DNA from: Paramecium tetraurelia
Lineage: Eukaryota > Ciliophora > Oligohymenophorea > Peniculida > Parameciidae
Reading direction: 5' to 3'
DNA length: 64,000 nt
Assembly (NCBI RefSeq): GCF_000165425.1
Contig: NW_001799433.1
Span: 197,181 to 261,180 of the forward strand
Shown: positions 25,004-35,744 of the stretch, piece after piece
How the letters are laid out: each line of letters opens with the position of its first letter
How positions within the stretch are numbered: the first letter of the stretch is position 1
Made by a program: the position numbers and the translations under genes
Notes under the pieces: model-generated
What the model saw: only the letters and a program-made list of their open reading frames with translations
The model's database searches: none
Told to the model about the DNA's origin: nothing

Positions 25004-25737
25004 TAACATTAAACATAAATTAATTTCTCAAATGATTACTGATATATTTATAAATAAATTATCAACTAGTTATTTCAAAATTTATTTATTTTAAAATAAT
25101 ATTATTATTGAATTCATTTAACAGGAGTTTTAAAGGAAATTAAATTAGAATTATCTGAAATATAATAATGGTTCCATAGTTTCAAGATTAGAAAAAATTT
25201 ATATTTTTAGAATTTCATTTAATTACTTGCAAGATTTTAAAGTTTTTATGTAATAAATCATATCTATGGAATAACAATATCTAAAATTTAAAAAGTAGAT
25301 AAGAAAACACAATTAAATATAATCATAAAATTGCTTTTATTTTTCCTCTTAATAAGAAGAAGATTGAATTATTATTATCATTATTATAAAAGCAATTTAT
25401 GTTTAATTAATATAAAAAAAATATTTCTAAGTTTCTTTTGTAAATGATTAATTATATTATAAGTAACATCTCGTATAGCTAAATCAATAATTCTAATTCA
25501 CTCTCTGCTCTGAAGTTAAAATAGATACTAAATTAATAATATTTATTATAATCTATAATATATAAAGATTAAAGCTAAGAAAAGGAATCTTAGAATAAAG
25601 ATAAAACATAATTAGATGAATCTTTACACATTTTTAACTTAAAATTATGATTTATGTTGTGTATGATTTAATTAATATTGAAAGTTATAGTAATTTCTTA
25701 AAATTTTAAAAGTATTTAATTTATATAAGTAAGGAAA
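25004..25737. other. AT-rich intergenic stretch with an inverted repeat
   Basis: About 730 bp without a supportable coding frame. It contains a near-perfect inverted repeat (25325-25340 against 25386-25400), listed separately. Confidence 0.5.
25325..25400. repeat. Inverted repeat, arms about 15-16 bp, loop about 45 bp
   Basis: The left arm ATAAAATTGCTTTTAT and the right arm ATAAAAGCAATTTAT are reverse complements except for one extra base. The loop is AT-rich with AAGAAGAAG and ATTATTATTATC runs. It sits in a gene-free interval. It could form a hairpin in RNA or DNA, or be a chance AT-rich palindrome; the GC-containing core TTGCTTTTAT/ATAAAAGCAA makes chance somewhat less likely. Confidence 0.5.
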
Positions 25738-26149
25738 ATGATAAGGATGTTAATGAAAAGATGCTTTACAGTCTAAATAAAAGAATTAGAGGAAGCAGGA
25801 AAAGTCATAAAGTTGAATAAACAACACAAGAAAGCTGAAGTTGAATAATTTACTCCAATTCCAACATCACCTGTTCTTGGTCCAATAAAAATAGAGGATC
25901 CAAAAGTTTCCAATAAAACCTATAGATGGTGTTCATGCGGATTAAGTTAGAAATAAGTAAAAGAAATCGTAAATAATTTAGCCTTTATGCGATGGCTCTC
26001 ATTAAGGAACATCATTTAAGCCATTTAGATTTACATTAGAATAAGAAACTGATTCTTTATAATTATGCGGATGCAAATTAACCAAAAATGTGCCATTTTG
26101 TGACGGATAAACTTGTGTAAATCTTAGAAAGTAATCTGGTTAACCATGA
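25738..26149 (+). CDS. CDGSH iron-sulfur domain protein, mitochondrial (CISD3-like)
   Basis: 128 residues after one 25-nt intron that falls exactly inside the first motif. The N-terminus MIRMLMKRCFTVQ looks like a mitochondrial presequence. First motif: CSCGLSQKQPLCDGSH, a complete CxC...CDGSH cluster site (three Cys, one His) for a 2Fe-2S cluster. Second motif: CGCKLTKNVPFCDGQTC, where the ligand His of CDGxH is missing. Two motifs in one chain with a presequence is the CISD3/MiNT arrangement, a matrix protein of iron-sulfur or redox handling. The start at 25738 is chosen for the presequence. Confidence 0.88.
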
Positions 26150-27280
26150 GTGTTATAATAAATTTATGAATATCTATATTGCTTATATAATTTATTTGGA
26201 GCTTCTGTAAAAGTATATATAAATTCTTATTATTTTGAGACTTGCAGCTTGAATCCAATTATTGATAATTACGAAAGATAAATCGTCTCATTCTCTTTTA
26301 GATCACCTGAATATTTTGTGCGAATTAATTTAAAATTGCTCAATTAAATTATTATCCATACTTTCAATCGATTATAGTAAATATTCAACATCACAAGCTT
26401 GACAATCATTTTAATAAAGCTATATTTCTTTCTAAAGAGAAATTAGCAAAAATTAAGGTGAACACTCACATTTTATATTGCAAACTTAATAGTATAAATT
26501 ATTTTATAATTTATGCAATTTAATAAGTAATAATATTTGAACTAATCAATTGATAATAATTAGTTTTTTTTAGGTGAAGACTAATTAGCGTTATTGATTT
26601 TGGATAAGTAATCAAGCTTCTCTATAATTTTCTAATTAGCTACTACAAAAGAATGAATATAATATTAAACTTAAAATTAATATAACCCATTTTATTGTAA
26701 TCAATTACTTATTCTCCATGACTGAACCAAAATTCCATTTTTTTAGAGCTTACATAAAGATTGTTCTAAGTTTTAATCAATAAATATGAAAATCTCTTTA
26801 AATCTAATTTACAATGTGTAATTAATAATAATAAGATGAATTAAGAACAGATTAGAGTTAATAATGACTAATTTATCAATAATAATAATGAAAAAGTAGG
26901 AAATATATAGCTTCTTAGATTATTTCTATAAATAGTAATATTAAATTGCACAATTAAAATGTAGAGTTATTGAATAAAGTTGAATGGATTTAAATGCTAT
27001 TCATTATTATTTTAAATCGATTGGAATTATTTTATATATAATTTTGATTAGCTTATTATTTAACTACTTTAACTACTACTTTCTATTAATTGATCGAATT
27101 TAGAATCCTATTCAAACTTTATTAAAATTAATGATTATATATGAAAAAACATTTCATAATATTGAATACATTAAGATGAATATTGAGTTCCAGGATTAGG
27201 CTCTATAGAGGTAAAATTATTGATAACATATATTTAGATCTGAAAGTAAATAAAAATTTATATTAATTGATAAATAATTA
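26150..27280. other. Long AT-rich stretch, no gene seen
   Basis: About 1.1 kb, one of the longest empty intervals in the window. No frame on either strand shows coding texture over more than about 30 codons, and no RNA gene signature was found. Confidence 0.45.
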
Positions 27281-27547
27281 ATGAATTCTGAAGCTGTATG
27301 CTTGAAACTCGCATCTAAACATTTTGATGAATAAATATTTTAAGAATTATTAAGTGAAGGTGATAAAAATGGATTAGAATACGTAAAATAAGTTTGGGAA
27401 CCTACAGAAGCATCTACATCAGTTTCAATGGAATCATCAGAGAGTTGTGGTTATGTTAAAAAAATAAGATTATTAAATCATATAAACAAGTACCTTGATA
27501 GTTCATTGCATTCATCAACGATTAAGAGATTAAGGGAATTACAATGA
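27281..27547 (+). CDS. Small protein, 88 aa, unknown
   Basis: An intronless frame of 89 codons: MNSEAVCLKLASKHFDEQIF at the start, an S/T/E-rich middle (WEPTEASTSVSMESSESCGY) and a basic helical end (KRLRELQ) before TGA 27545-27547. TAA and TAG codons are read as Gln. No domain recognised. It lies 68 bp upstream of WDR92 on the same strand. Confidence 0.6.
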
Positions 27548-27615
27548 AAAACACAAAATTTTATAATTAATTTTGCATATATTAAAATGATAATTAAATT
27601 ATTAATAAATAAATA

Positions 27616-28738
27616 ATGGACACAACAAATGCTCCTTAAATTATTGAACATCTCAACAAATCACTAAATTTCACTCCTTTTGTCACAAAATGGATTCCAG
27701 GAACAGCAAAATTTGTATTATGTGGTTAACCCCCAAAAGCAAATGGAATTATTGAAATATTGTAGTTGAATAAAACAGAACTGAAAACCATATCATCAGT
27801 TATAAATACATATATCATTAGATTGAATAACCTAAAGGAATAAAATGTGGATAATTTTTGGATAATTTATTTGCATTTGGTGATTTTGATGGAAAACTGA
27901 AAGTAATAGATCTAGAAACTCGAAAAGTAAAGTTTAATTAGATATTAGACCACATTTGAAGTTAAGGCACATGATCAAATAATCAATTCTATTGATACAT
28001 GCTATAATATTGGAGCTCCTGAAATTGTAACTGGTTCAAGAGATGGATGTGTAAGAGTGTGGGATCCAAGATAAGCAGCCCCAGTTGTATCATTAGAGCC
28101 TATTGAAAAAGATGTTATACCAGATGCATGGAGTGTTTCATTTGGTAATTCATATAATGATGAACGTGTTATTGCTTGTGGTTATGATAATGGAGATATT
28201 AAGCTTTTTGATTTAAAATAAAACTAGTTGGTTTGGGATACTAATGTTAAGAATGGAATCTGCGGTATTGAATTTGATAGAAAGGATATCTAAATGAATA
28301 AACTAATAGCAACTACATTAGAAAGTATTTGAGATTTAAATTTAGGCAAAATTAATGTTTTTGATTTAAGAACTTTCAATAATGGATACGCTTCACTAAC
28401 ACATGAAGGGTAAAAATCAACAATTTGGGGAGTCAAACACTTACCTTAAAATAGAGATTTATTCGCAACTCAAGGAGGGGATGGAGCTTTGAACATTTAT
28501 AAATATTCTTATCCATCTTAAAGATAGATCTAAGATGCTGAAGGAAAACCTAAGGGAGTTATTGGAAAATTAGAACTACTCAACAAATAGGATGTTTGTT
28601 AATAGCCAATTTCATCTTTAGATTGGAATACTGACAAATTGGGTAAATAAAATAATAGTATTTTTAGGATTGGCATGCTTGTGTGGTTTGGATTAAACTT
28701 GCAAAGTAATTATTGTTACCAAATTAAATTTATATTGA
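27616..28738 (+). CDS. WDR92: WDR92/Monad, axonemal dynein assembly factor
   Basis: 343 residues after four introns (23, 22, 21 and 25 nt); the frame closes. WDR92 (DNAAF10) is a WD40 propeller that works with the R2TP/prefoldin-like co-chaperone to preassemble axonemal dynein arms in the cytoplasm. Strong family matches run along the whole length: [20 protein letters not shown] at the start, [92 protein letters not shown] and the C-terminal [10 protein letters not shown]. Length and ends match the family, so the gene is complete. Confidence 0.95.
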
Positions 28739-28940
28739 TTGATTGAGTTTAATTGTAAAATAACATTCTTAATCATATATTCTCTTCACTCTTCGGTTTA
28801 TTGAATAAAATAATTCTTAATTTAAAACTTAATATCTTATTATATCTAATGTTAAAGCCTAAGATTTGCATTGTAATTTTATTCTTTTACGTTTTATAAT
28901 AAAGATGATAATTAATTACGAATAATTTATATATTATTTA

Positions 28941-29600
28941 ATGGGTTAAATGTGCTCTACTGGTAAGAAAATCAAAATCAAAATTTACAACTCTTAAGAA
29001 ATTATGATAATCCTAGATAAAGAACAAACCAGAAAAAACATAGAAACTATCTCTATTTAATTAAGAAACTCAATCTTCAATCTCTTTTAATTGATCGATA
29101 CTAAGATGTCCCAGAACAAACAGAAATTACTCTTCGAAACAGATAGAAGTAATGCACATAATTCCATTCATAAATTCTTAAGAATCTTAATTAATTAGTA
29201 TTATATAGCATTTCAACAAAAATTTATGAATGTTGCTTATCCAATTCTAGAAATTTGTGTGGTTAAAGTAATATGAATATTAATTTAGATCTTAATTGAA
29301 TCATATTTAGCCATGAAAACTTTAAATTCTAAAGAAGAAATTTGGTGGAACCCTTAATATTTTTAAATTCGAAAAAGAGTGCTCGTTTAAGAATTTAAAA
29401 TGGATATCAAACAGTAAAAACCAAGTATTGAAGCTTCATTCATTGAATATCTACAGTTATTAATAGACATTATTGAATCTCTGCTTCATTAAGCTGGTCT
29501 AATTAACTAATAAGAAAAAAAAAATGTCCATTAAATAACAGAATCTCACACAGATACGAATCTATTTTATAGTGAATTGAGAAGAAATATTGATTTATGA
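28941..29600 (+). CDS. Putative myristoylated protein, 212 aa, unknown
   Basis: Starts MGQMCSTGKKIKIKIYNS: Gly2, Cys5 and Ser6 followed by basic residues, an N-myristoylation/palmitoylation context. One 21-nt intron (GTAATATGAATATTAATTTAG) after AYPILEICVVK; the frame closes to 213 codons, ending at TGA 29598-29600. The rest is helical (SIFNLFQLIDTKMSQNKQKL; FIEYLQLLIDIIESLLHQAG) with no recognised domain. A membrane-tethered cytoplasmic protein is likely. Confidence 0.72.
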
Positions 29601-29609
29601 AAATTTTTA

Positions 29610-31938
29610 TCAATACTAACTAACCATTTTAGTATATAATTATTTTAATGAATCCCTTAAATTAATATTAACTATTAGACTTAATAGAATCAGTATTTTT
29701 ATATTAAACTAATCCTTTATCACATTTAGAAATGTTTTCCGACTTTTAGATTTAGATTGCTTAAAAAAAGGGAAACCAAAATACCATTTATATAAAAAAC
29801 GGGCAGTTAGGATAGTCTTTCCGATACAGTCTTGGTTAACCTCACTCTGCAACATAGCAAAGTATTTGTAGACAGCATTTATTTGTCTGACNNNNNNNNN
29901 NNNNNNNNNNNNNNNNNNNNNNNNNNNNNNNNNNNNNNNNNNNNNNNNNNNNNNNNNNNNNNNNNNNNNNNNNNNNNNNNNNNNNNNNNNNNNNNNNNNN
30001 NNNNNNNNNNNNNNNNNNNNNNNNNNNNNNNNNNNNNNNNNAAAGAAATAGTTTTGGTGAAAGATACTCATTTAATATAATATGAATATATTATAATCAC
30101 AATATTGTTAAAAATTTTCTTAGACTTTCTTAAATCCAGCATGTTAAATTAGAGGTTGCAATTACGCCTTTGTAAATAATCCTAATGCCACTTCTTCCTT
30201 AGATTCAACATATGATGGATGATTCGAATCAATTAATAGGTAAAATCCTTCTACAGGATTTCGAGTAAAATCAAATGAAGGAACATACTCTTTCTTAAAT
30301 AGTATTTTATAAATGTACATTAAAATGTAATTATTATTTACTAAGAGGAATATTGTAAAATCTATCAATAAATAAATAATGAAGAACTGAGACAAAGACT
30401 TTTAAGGCTTCTTTATAATTTATTAACTTTTTCCAGAAATCAGCTTCAACTATTTATGGTAATAAGATTTAAATGAAGGAATATTCCATAAGCAGCATCT
30501 ATGATTGTTCAGGTGTTTCGATACTAAATTTAAGTTTTGACTTACTTTAAAGTATTGTTTGGTCTTAAGTTGATTCTACTCGCAACATATTTACTATGTC
30601 CTAACAATAGATATCCATTAGGAAGCGAGAATTTTCTCATAAATTCTATGTGATCTTTAGTGAAATCTAAAGGTTAAACTATTAAATATCTAAAAAATAT
30701 CTCTAAAGCTGTAAGCATATTTTGACATCGAGTTTGAATGTCTAAAGTTTAAGTAAAGATCCATGATCGATCCAATTATTTCTTAAGTGTACATTCTCTA
30801 TAAAATTATGATATGATGGACAAATAGTTCTATAAATAATTAATTTATCATTTACAAATTAAGTATCATATTATCCAATATATTCCTAAGAATATTCATT
30901 AAAAGAAATCATCTTACTATTCCAAATCTTTTTACAATAGTTTAAGTATGTCAACGCTAGCCAGAAATATCTTGCTATTGCTCTGAATTTTCTCATCAAA
31001 TATTTCAATCTTTACTAATTTATTAGAAACTTTTATTAAGATGATTTTTATGATCCAACCCCTAATGATTATTATTAAGATGATTTCAGTGATCCAACTC
31101 CCTGTGATTATTAATGATATGACTTTTATGATCTTGCTCCTAGAGACTATTATTAGGATATTTAAGATTATTTTGTGTTGTTGAATTGAGAATTATCAGA
31201 GGCACCAGAATCAATTCTATCTTATTACTTTTACGATCTTCTTTATGATCTGGACTTCAGTGGCGTTTAGAGAGTCTATCTTTTAGAGGAGTAATTTTGT
31301 GATGATTCCATATCAGTCACATAGCGAGCATCTGAATTTTCTTTCGGTTTCTTGTCTATCTTTTTTTTTTCTTCCTTCTCATGTAACATTTATAATAGAA
31401 ATTTATGTAATGTATCCATTTCTTTTGGTTTTTTGGGTCTGAGTGATTATTGATTATTTAAAAATTGAGGTTGAATTGGTTGACTTTATTAATGAAATGG
31501 ATTCTATGCATATGGAATTTAAGCATAGTTATATTATTAAGGGGGATAGCCTTATTAATATTACGGAAGTAAAGGAGGAAATAAAGGTTATTGATACATT
31601 TAAGAACTAGATTGTATGATTGGTGGACTGTGTTCAATTCTTTTGATCTTCTATTTTAAAGTCTTAAGTTCTTCTAAAATTTATATGCTATATTTCTATT
31701 CTTCTGTTTGCTTCAATTTCTCTAGATATTGAATCTATCTCTATTGTTCTAATCTTGAATCTTCAAATGCTTTAATAAGGTTATTAATGGTCTAATTTTA
31801 ATGCTGAATTTTTCTTTCCAAAGTCCCAACTAAGGAATCATCTTCGATGAAATTAGGGTTTGTCCTTTACTCATGATAAGAGTCTTATCTTGGATATTTA
31901 TCTCTTCTTCTATGTATATGAAAATCTCTTCCACTCAT
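29610..31938 (-). CDS. Coiled-coil protein with QS-rich 12-residue repeats, interrupted by the assembly gap
   Basis: Starts MSGRDFHIHRRRDKYPRQ at 31938. Order: basic N-terminus, coiled coil (QIQYLEKLKQTEEQKYSIQI), Q/P-rich segment, S/R-rich stretch, about three 12-residue repeats (QSQGVGSLKSSQ, QSLGVGSQKSSQ), then a conserved-looking helical domain (YFWLALTYLNYCKKIWNSKM; NMLTALEIFFRYLIVQPLDF; HIEFMRKFSLPNGYLLLGHS). Introns of 22-26 nt are needed downstream. The frame stays open into the gap at 29892-30041; beyond it an open frame (SEVNQDCIGKTILTARFLYK) continues to TGA 29612-29610, but joining across the gap is unproven. No family recognised. Confidence 0.6.
29892..30041. other. Assembly gap (150 N)
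   Basis: Exactly 150 unknown bases. The gap lies inside, or at the 3' end of, the minus-strand repeat protein; its true length is unknown. Confidence 0.99.
31035..31165. repeat. Imperfect 36-39 bp coding tandem repeat
   Basis: On the plus strand the unit reads ATTATTAAGATGATTTTTAT followed by GATCCAACCCCTAATG, repeated about three to four times with drift. On the coding (minus) strand each unit is QS(Q/L)G(V/A)(G/R)SxKSSQQ. The unit keeps the reading frame, as expected of expanding low-complexity coding repeats. Confidence 0.7.
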
Positions 31939-32116
31939 AAAAAGTTGTTATATAATATAATATTTATAAGGTTAAGATGTAAATTCAAATATATTCCTTT
32001 TGAAATTACAATAATTATTTATAAACATTGAAAAATCTTGAATTTGATGGCCTTTAAATTATCTAGTTTAAAAATATATAGAAAACAATACTACGATTGA
32101 TTGTTGAGAATTCTTA

Positions 32117-33083
32117 TCAATCTATTATGAGATTAATAATAGTTGCGTAATAAGAATATGTCAAAATCTTTTAACATTTATATCTTTAATTATAATCATT
32201 GTATTTTCAAAATTTGGTAGTGCGTGCAACCTCATCTAATACTTCCTTGGCAGGGCATTGATTCAAACCTTTTGGATCAAATTCTTTTCGATATTCACTA
32301 TTGTATTAGCCATTATATGATGGATTTAAGGTTGCCTATTATTTATTTGTACTATCTACATTTTGATTGCTCTTTGCTGTAGGTACTCTGTCTGTTCTAA
32401 ATGGTTTATATGAAGATTTAGCTATTGATTCGGCAGAGAACTTCAAATCTGGTGGTGACAACGGAGATCTACGTGAATACAATTTATACTTTAGAGCCTT
32501 ATTCATGTTTTTACAACTCTATACTGGAGGAGCTTACGTTCCTTGGTAACTGTCTTTGTAAATACTTCTTCCCATGAATGGCATTTCTTTAATAACTGTA
32601 GGGTTATTTTAAGGAAGTAATTAAGGTGTATCGCCCATTCCCCAATTTAAATACATATTATTATAGGTTGACAACCCAGAGAAAGGGACTCCACTTACTG
32701 TTGGTTTCTATGAATTCTTGTGTAGTTCTCCAGTACTATTGTATCCAGGATAATCATGCTAATAAAATAGAATGTTTATTCATACTTTATAAGTTGTAAC
32801 ATTTTCAAGATCACCTTCTGCTTTAGGTTGGGTGAATATGTTTTAATTATAGCGAGATCCATTTTCTGGAGTCTTTTTCTGGTATTCCTTCTAATAGATA
32901 GTGTAATTTCCATGTAATTAGGGTTTGTGTATACAATTTTTGCCATTACATTTGTGTTTGCCACAGTTACATAATGCACATAGACATTTGCCTATTTGTT
33001 TATATTAATAGAAACTTACCTCCTAAATGATCAAAGTATTGGGATACTTGAGTTTGATTATCTCTATTAGTTTAGGAACTCAT
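32117..33083 (-). CDS. SAXO family, stabilizer of axonemal microtubules
   Basis: 312 residues after one 28-nt intron; the frame closes. The N-terminus carries the SAXO cysteine signature CLCALCNCGKHKC, then the Mn-type repeats that bind inside or along doublet microtubules: HGNYTIYQKEYQKK, VPFSGLSTYNNMYLNW, PFMGRSIYKDSYQG, KFSAESIAKSSYKPF and LNPSYNGQYNSEYRKEF. SAXO proteins (FAM154 in animals, STOP/MAP6-related) stabilise axonemal and basal-body microtubules. The start used is MSSQTNRDNQTQVSQYFDHL; the frame is open further upstream without another ATG nearby. End TGA 32119-32117. Confidence 0.88.
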
Positions 33084-33344
33084 CAATCTATCATAAACTT
33101 CCTAAATTTCAGTGTTATATTTTACCTTCTTTTTACTGGATATTACATCATTATTGAGGTTTTGCGAAGAATTAAGGAGTTGTTTTTTATTTGAAGAGAA
33201 TTGGAAATTAGAATTAATCTTGCAAGAATTATTATGTTTTGGTGTTATTTCTGTCATTTGTAAATCAGTTTTTGATGTAATTATTAAAATAATTTATATT
33301 AAAATTATTCTTGCTTATATCTCTTTATATTTATATATATAAAC

Positions 33345-34132
33345 TCATATTAACTTATTCAATTTCTTTAAATTTTGAAGAGAGAGTGATATTTATTATT
33401 ATCTTTTGCCTGTTTTTAATTATATTAACTCATCTGTTGGTACATAAAGTACATCATAGCTTGAATATTTCTCCTTTTTTATTTATTGTAATGTTGATAC
33501 TAATAGGATATCAATGCGATAGTAATATTTAAAATCATTTACTATGGATATGAAATCTTTTGTGATCTTAGATTTTAATTTGCATTAGGTTTACCAACTC
33601 TAATTCAATTTCTCAATTACTGATTTGTTTCCAACTTGAATAATCTAAGTTGAATATTTGTTAAAATTACATCTTCAATTTTGTAGTTACTATAATTTGT
33701 TCTTATAATCGGGATATATTTTAAGTTTAATAATTTAAGTATAACATCTGCACTCAATTATGTGATCAAATTGAATCTCATGCATTCCAAAGATTTCAAA
33801 GGTTCATTCTAACAAAATTAATTAGTTTATCAATCACTTACAAAATATAAATAGTGACACTCATCATCCTTTTTATTATCCAAATTATCATATAGGACTG
33901 ATGAAAATACTTCTGAATAATTTTCGGTCAATTTGATCTCTATTTTTGGGATATAGTCTTGGTTATTATCCATAAACCTAACTACTAAATGGTCATTCTC
34001 TATTGACTCTTCCACTAAGATCAAATGAATTTAATCCATTAAGAAAATTTTAGACTTGCCTTAATTAGTATTTTTATTATTAATGATGGACTATACTTTC
34101 AGAATGACATTCATGTGCATTTCATATAACAT
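33345..34132 (-). CDS. Unknown protein, exon structure only partly resolved
   Basis: Starts MLYEMHMNVILKVQSIINNK and runs about 100 codons (VEESIENDHLVVRFMDNNQD; PKIEIKLTENYSEVFSSVLY). A long 33-nt intron follows, then NEPLKSLECMRFNLITQLSA. The C-terminal part reads DFISIVNDFKYYYRIDILLV and YDVLYVPTDELIQLKTGKRQ to TGA 33347-33345. One or two further splices between about 33640 and 33720 could not be fixed. No signal, membrane segment or known motif. Confidence 0.5.
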
Positions 34133-34760
34133 TTTAGCTTAACAAAGATTCATTATAATAATCAGATGTAAAAGAATATTTTTTTAAACTAACTCATAAA
34201 GCAGTTAATGCCCCAATTATGTTTTACAGAATAACTTTTATTATTTCTCATATATAAAATTCAACAAGACGTAATCCAATTAATAATATAATTCTCAAAA
34301 TCATGGCAATTTTTTTCTCGTTTAAATTTACATTAGTAGAATTTATCACATTCTATTTAAAACTATTCAGCTCATTAATTTAAGCTCTTCTTAGTTTAAT
34401 GCTTGTGTAGATGTCAATTATTACTCATATATACATTTAAATATTCATCAAATTATATAAATTATTACTAAATTCTGATGAATTTCAAAGTTTTATGATG
34501 AAAAAATCAATAATAGTATACATGCTAATATAATTATTCCAAAAGCAAAAAACCTAAAATTTTAAGAAATGTAATAATATCAGTAAATTGTTTGATGATT
34601 ATATTCTTAAAAGTTTTAATAAGTTCTAAATATAGTTTTATAATATAATCAAATATTCTTAAATTATTACAACATTAAATTTTGATCTAAAATTAGCATA
34701 AAAAGCTTATTCCTAATCATTATTATATTATTAAAAGATTTGAATGATAATAGATAAATT
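34133..34760. other. AT-rich intergenic stretch
   Basis: About 630 bp without a supported gene. The minus-strand frame of the next feature stays open here by composition (no TGA for over 200 nt), so its 3' end could reach into this interval. Confidence 0.4.
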
Positions 34761-35296
34761 TTGCAATTTTACATAAATAAATTCAGGATTATTTCTTCTA
34801 GCATTACAAAAATTCCTTGAACCCTTTTGAAGGACCTTTTTATTTAGTTCTCTCTCCAATAACTTTTAGTTATTCTTCCTTTTCTAATACTTCAGGTTTC
34901 TATTTTAGTAGTGCCAAATATAACTAATCACTTGCTTTTTACACTCAACGCTTTTTCCATTATAAACTGCTAAAGTAGCTTTGATTATATTGTCCCAATC
35001 ACAATTATAATCTGAATCTAATACTATTTTCACTAAAGAAGGATAGGAATGGGATTGTATTTTCTATTGATAATTTATTATCTTTACATAATTTCATTAT
35101 AATGTGATATGACAGAGGATCTGAATCAGATCATCAGAATAAGGTTTAAGCGATAAAATTTCAACTGTTTGAAAGGCCTCATTTTTTAAAAACTTAAAAT
35201 CACTTCACATTTTTCAAACACTTTATGCAAAATATTTTTATCATCAACATTGTTGTTTTAAACTGTATATTTTAATTAGTATTATTGTTAATCCAT
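34761..35296 (-). pseudogene. Probable broken gene encoding a helical-repeat-like protein
   Basis: From ATG 35296 the frame reads MDQQQYQLKYTVQNNNVDDK, crosses a 26-nt intron ending GAG, and continues AFQTVEILSLKPYSDDLIQI. It then meets an in-frame TGA. Sequence that looks like the natural continuation (HIIMKLCKDNKLSIENTIPF) lies in a shifted frame, and the original frame resumes with SLVKIVLDSDYNCDWDNIIK and ATLAVYNGKSVECKKQVISY. No acceptable intron explains the two opposite shifts, which fits a pair of small indels (decay or sequencing error). The 3' end is uncertain. Family not identified; ARM/HEAT-like helices are a guess. Confidence 0.45.
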
Positions 35297-35744
35297 GAAT
35301 CGATGAAAAATTAAACTAAAATAATATCAATCTATAGAGAATAAAGAATTAATAAAATGATAAATCCATTTATCAAATTTTTAAGGAGAAAATTTAATAT
35401 CTATATTATATTCTTATATACAAAGGGAGGTTGGAATAGATATTAACAATTATATAATTCTCAATATTGATAAGATATTATAGAATTCTATTTAAGATTA
35501 AGTGTTCATGCAGCAGTTATTTTAAATGCGAATATATTCAGGATATTTTGTTATGCTGTGGATCCATACTTCATGAGAAAATAACAAAGCTTGAGAAATT
35601 TATTTATCATCAATAAACTTAATCATAGTTATCTATATAAATGGAATTTATCAAGATATTTAAAATTAATAAATTGGCAAAGCAATAAATGGAGATATCA
35701 TTATATTCATATGCAGAATATATATATTTTTAATAAATTTTATA
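35297..35744. other. AT-rich divergent intergenic region
   Basis: About 450 bp between a minus-strand and a plus-strand start. No coding signal; presumably carries both promoters. Confidence 0.5.

Noticed and set aside
29610..30071. A separate small minus-strand gene starting MSIFHQNYFF and running through the gap
   Set aside because: The same frame continues upstream into the repeat protein without a stop, and the part across the N run is unknown; not called as its own gene.
32367..32980. Plus-strand frame MLFAVGTLSVLNGLYEDLAI and its long TGA-free extension
   Set aside because: The opposite strand carries the SAXO cysteine motif and Mn repeats in a frame that closes exactly.
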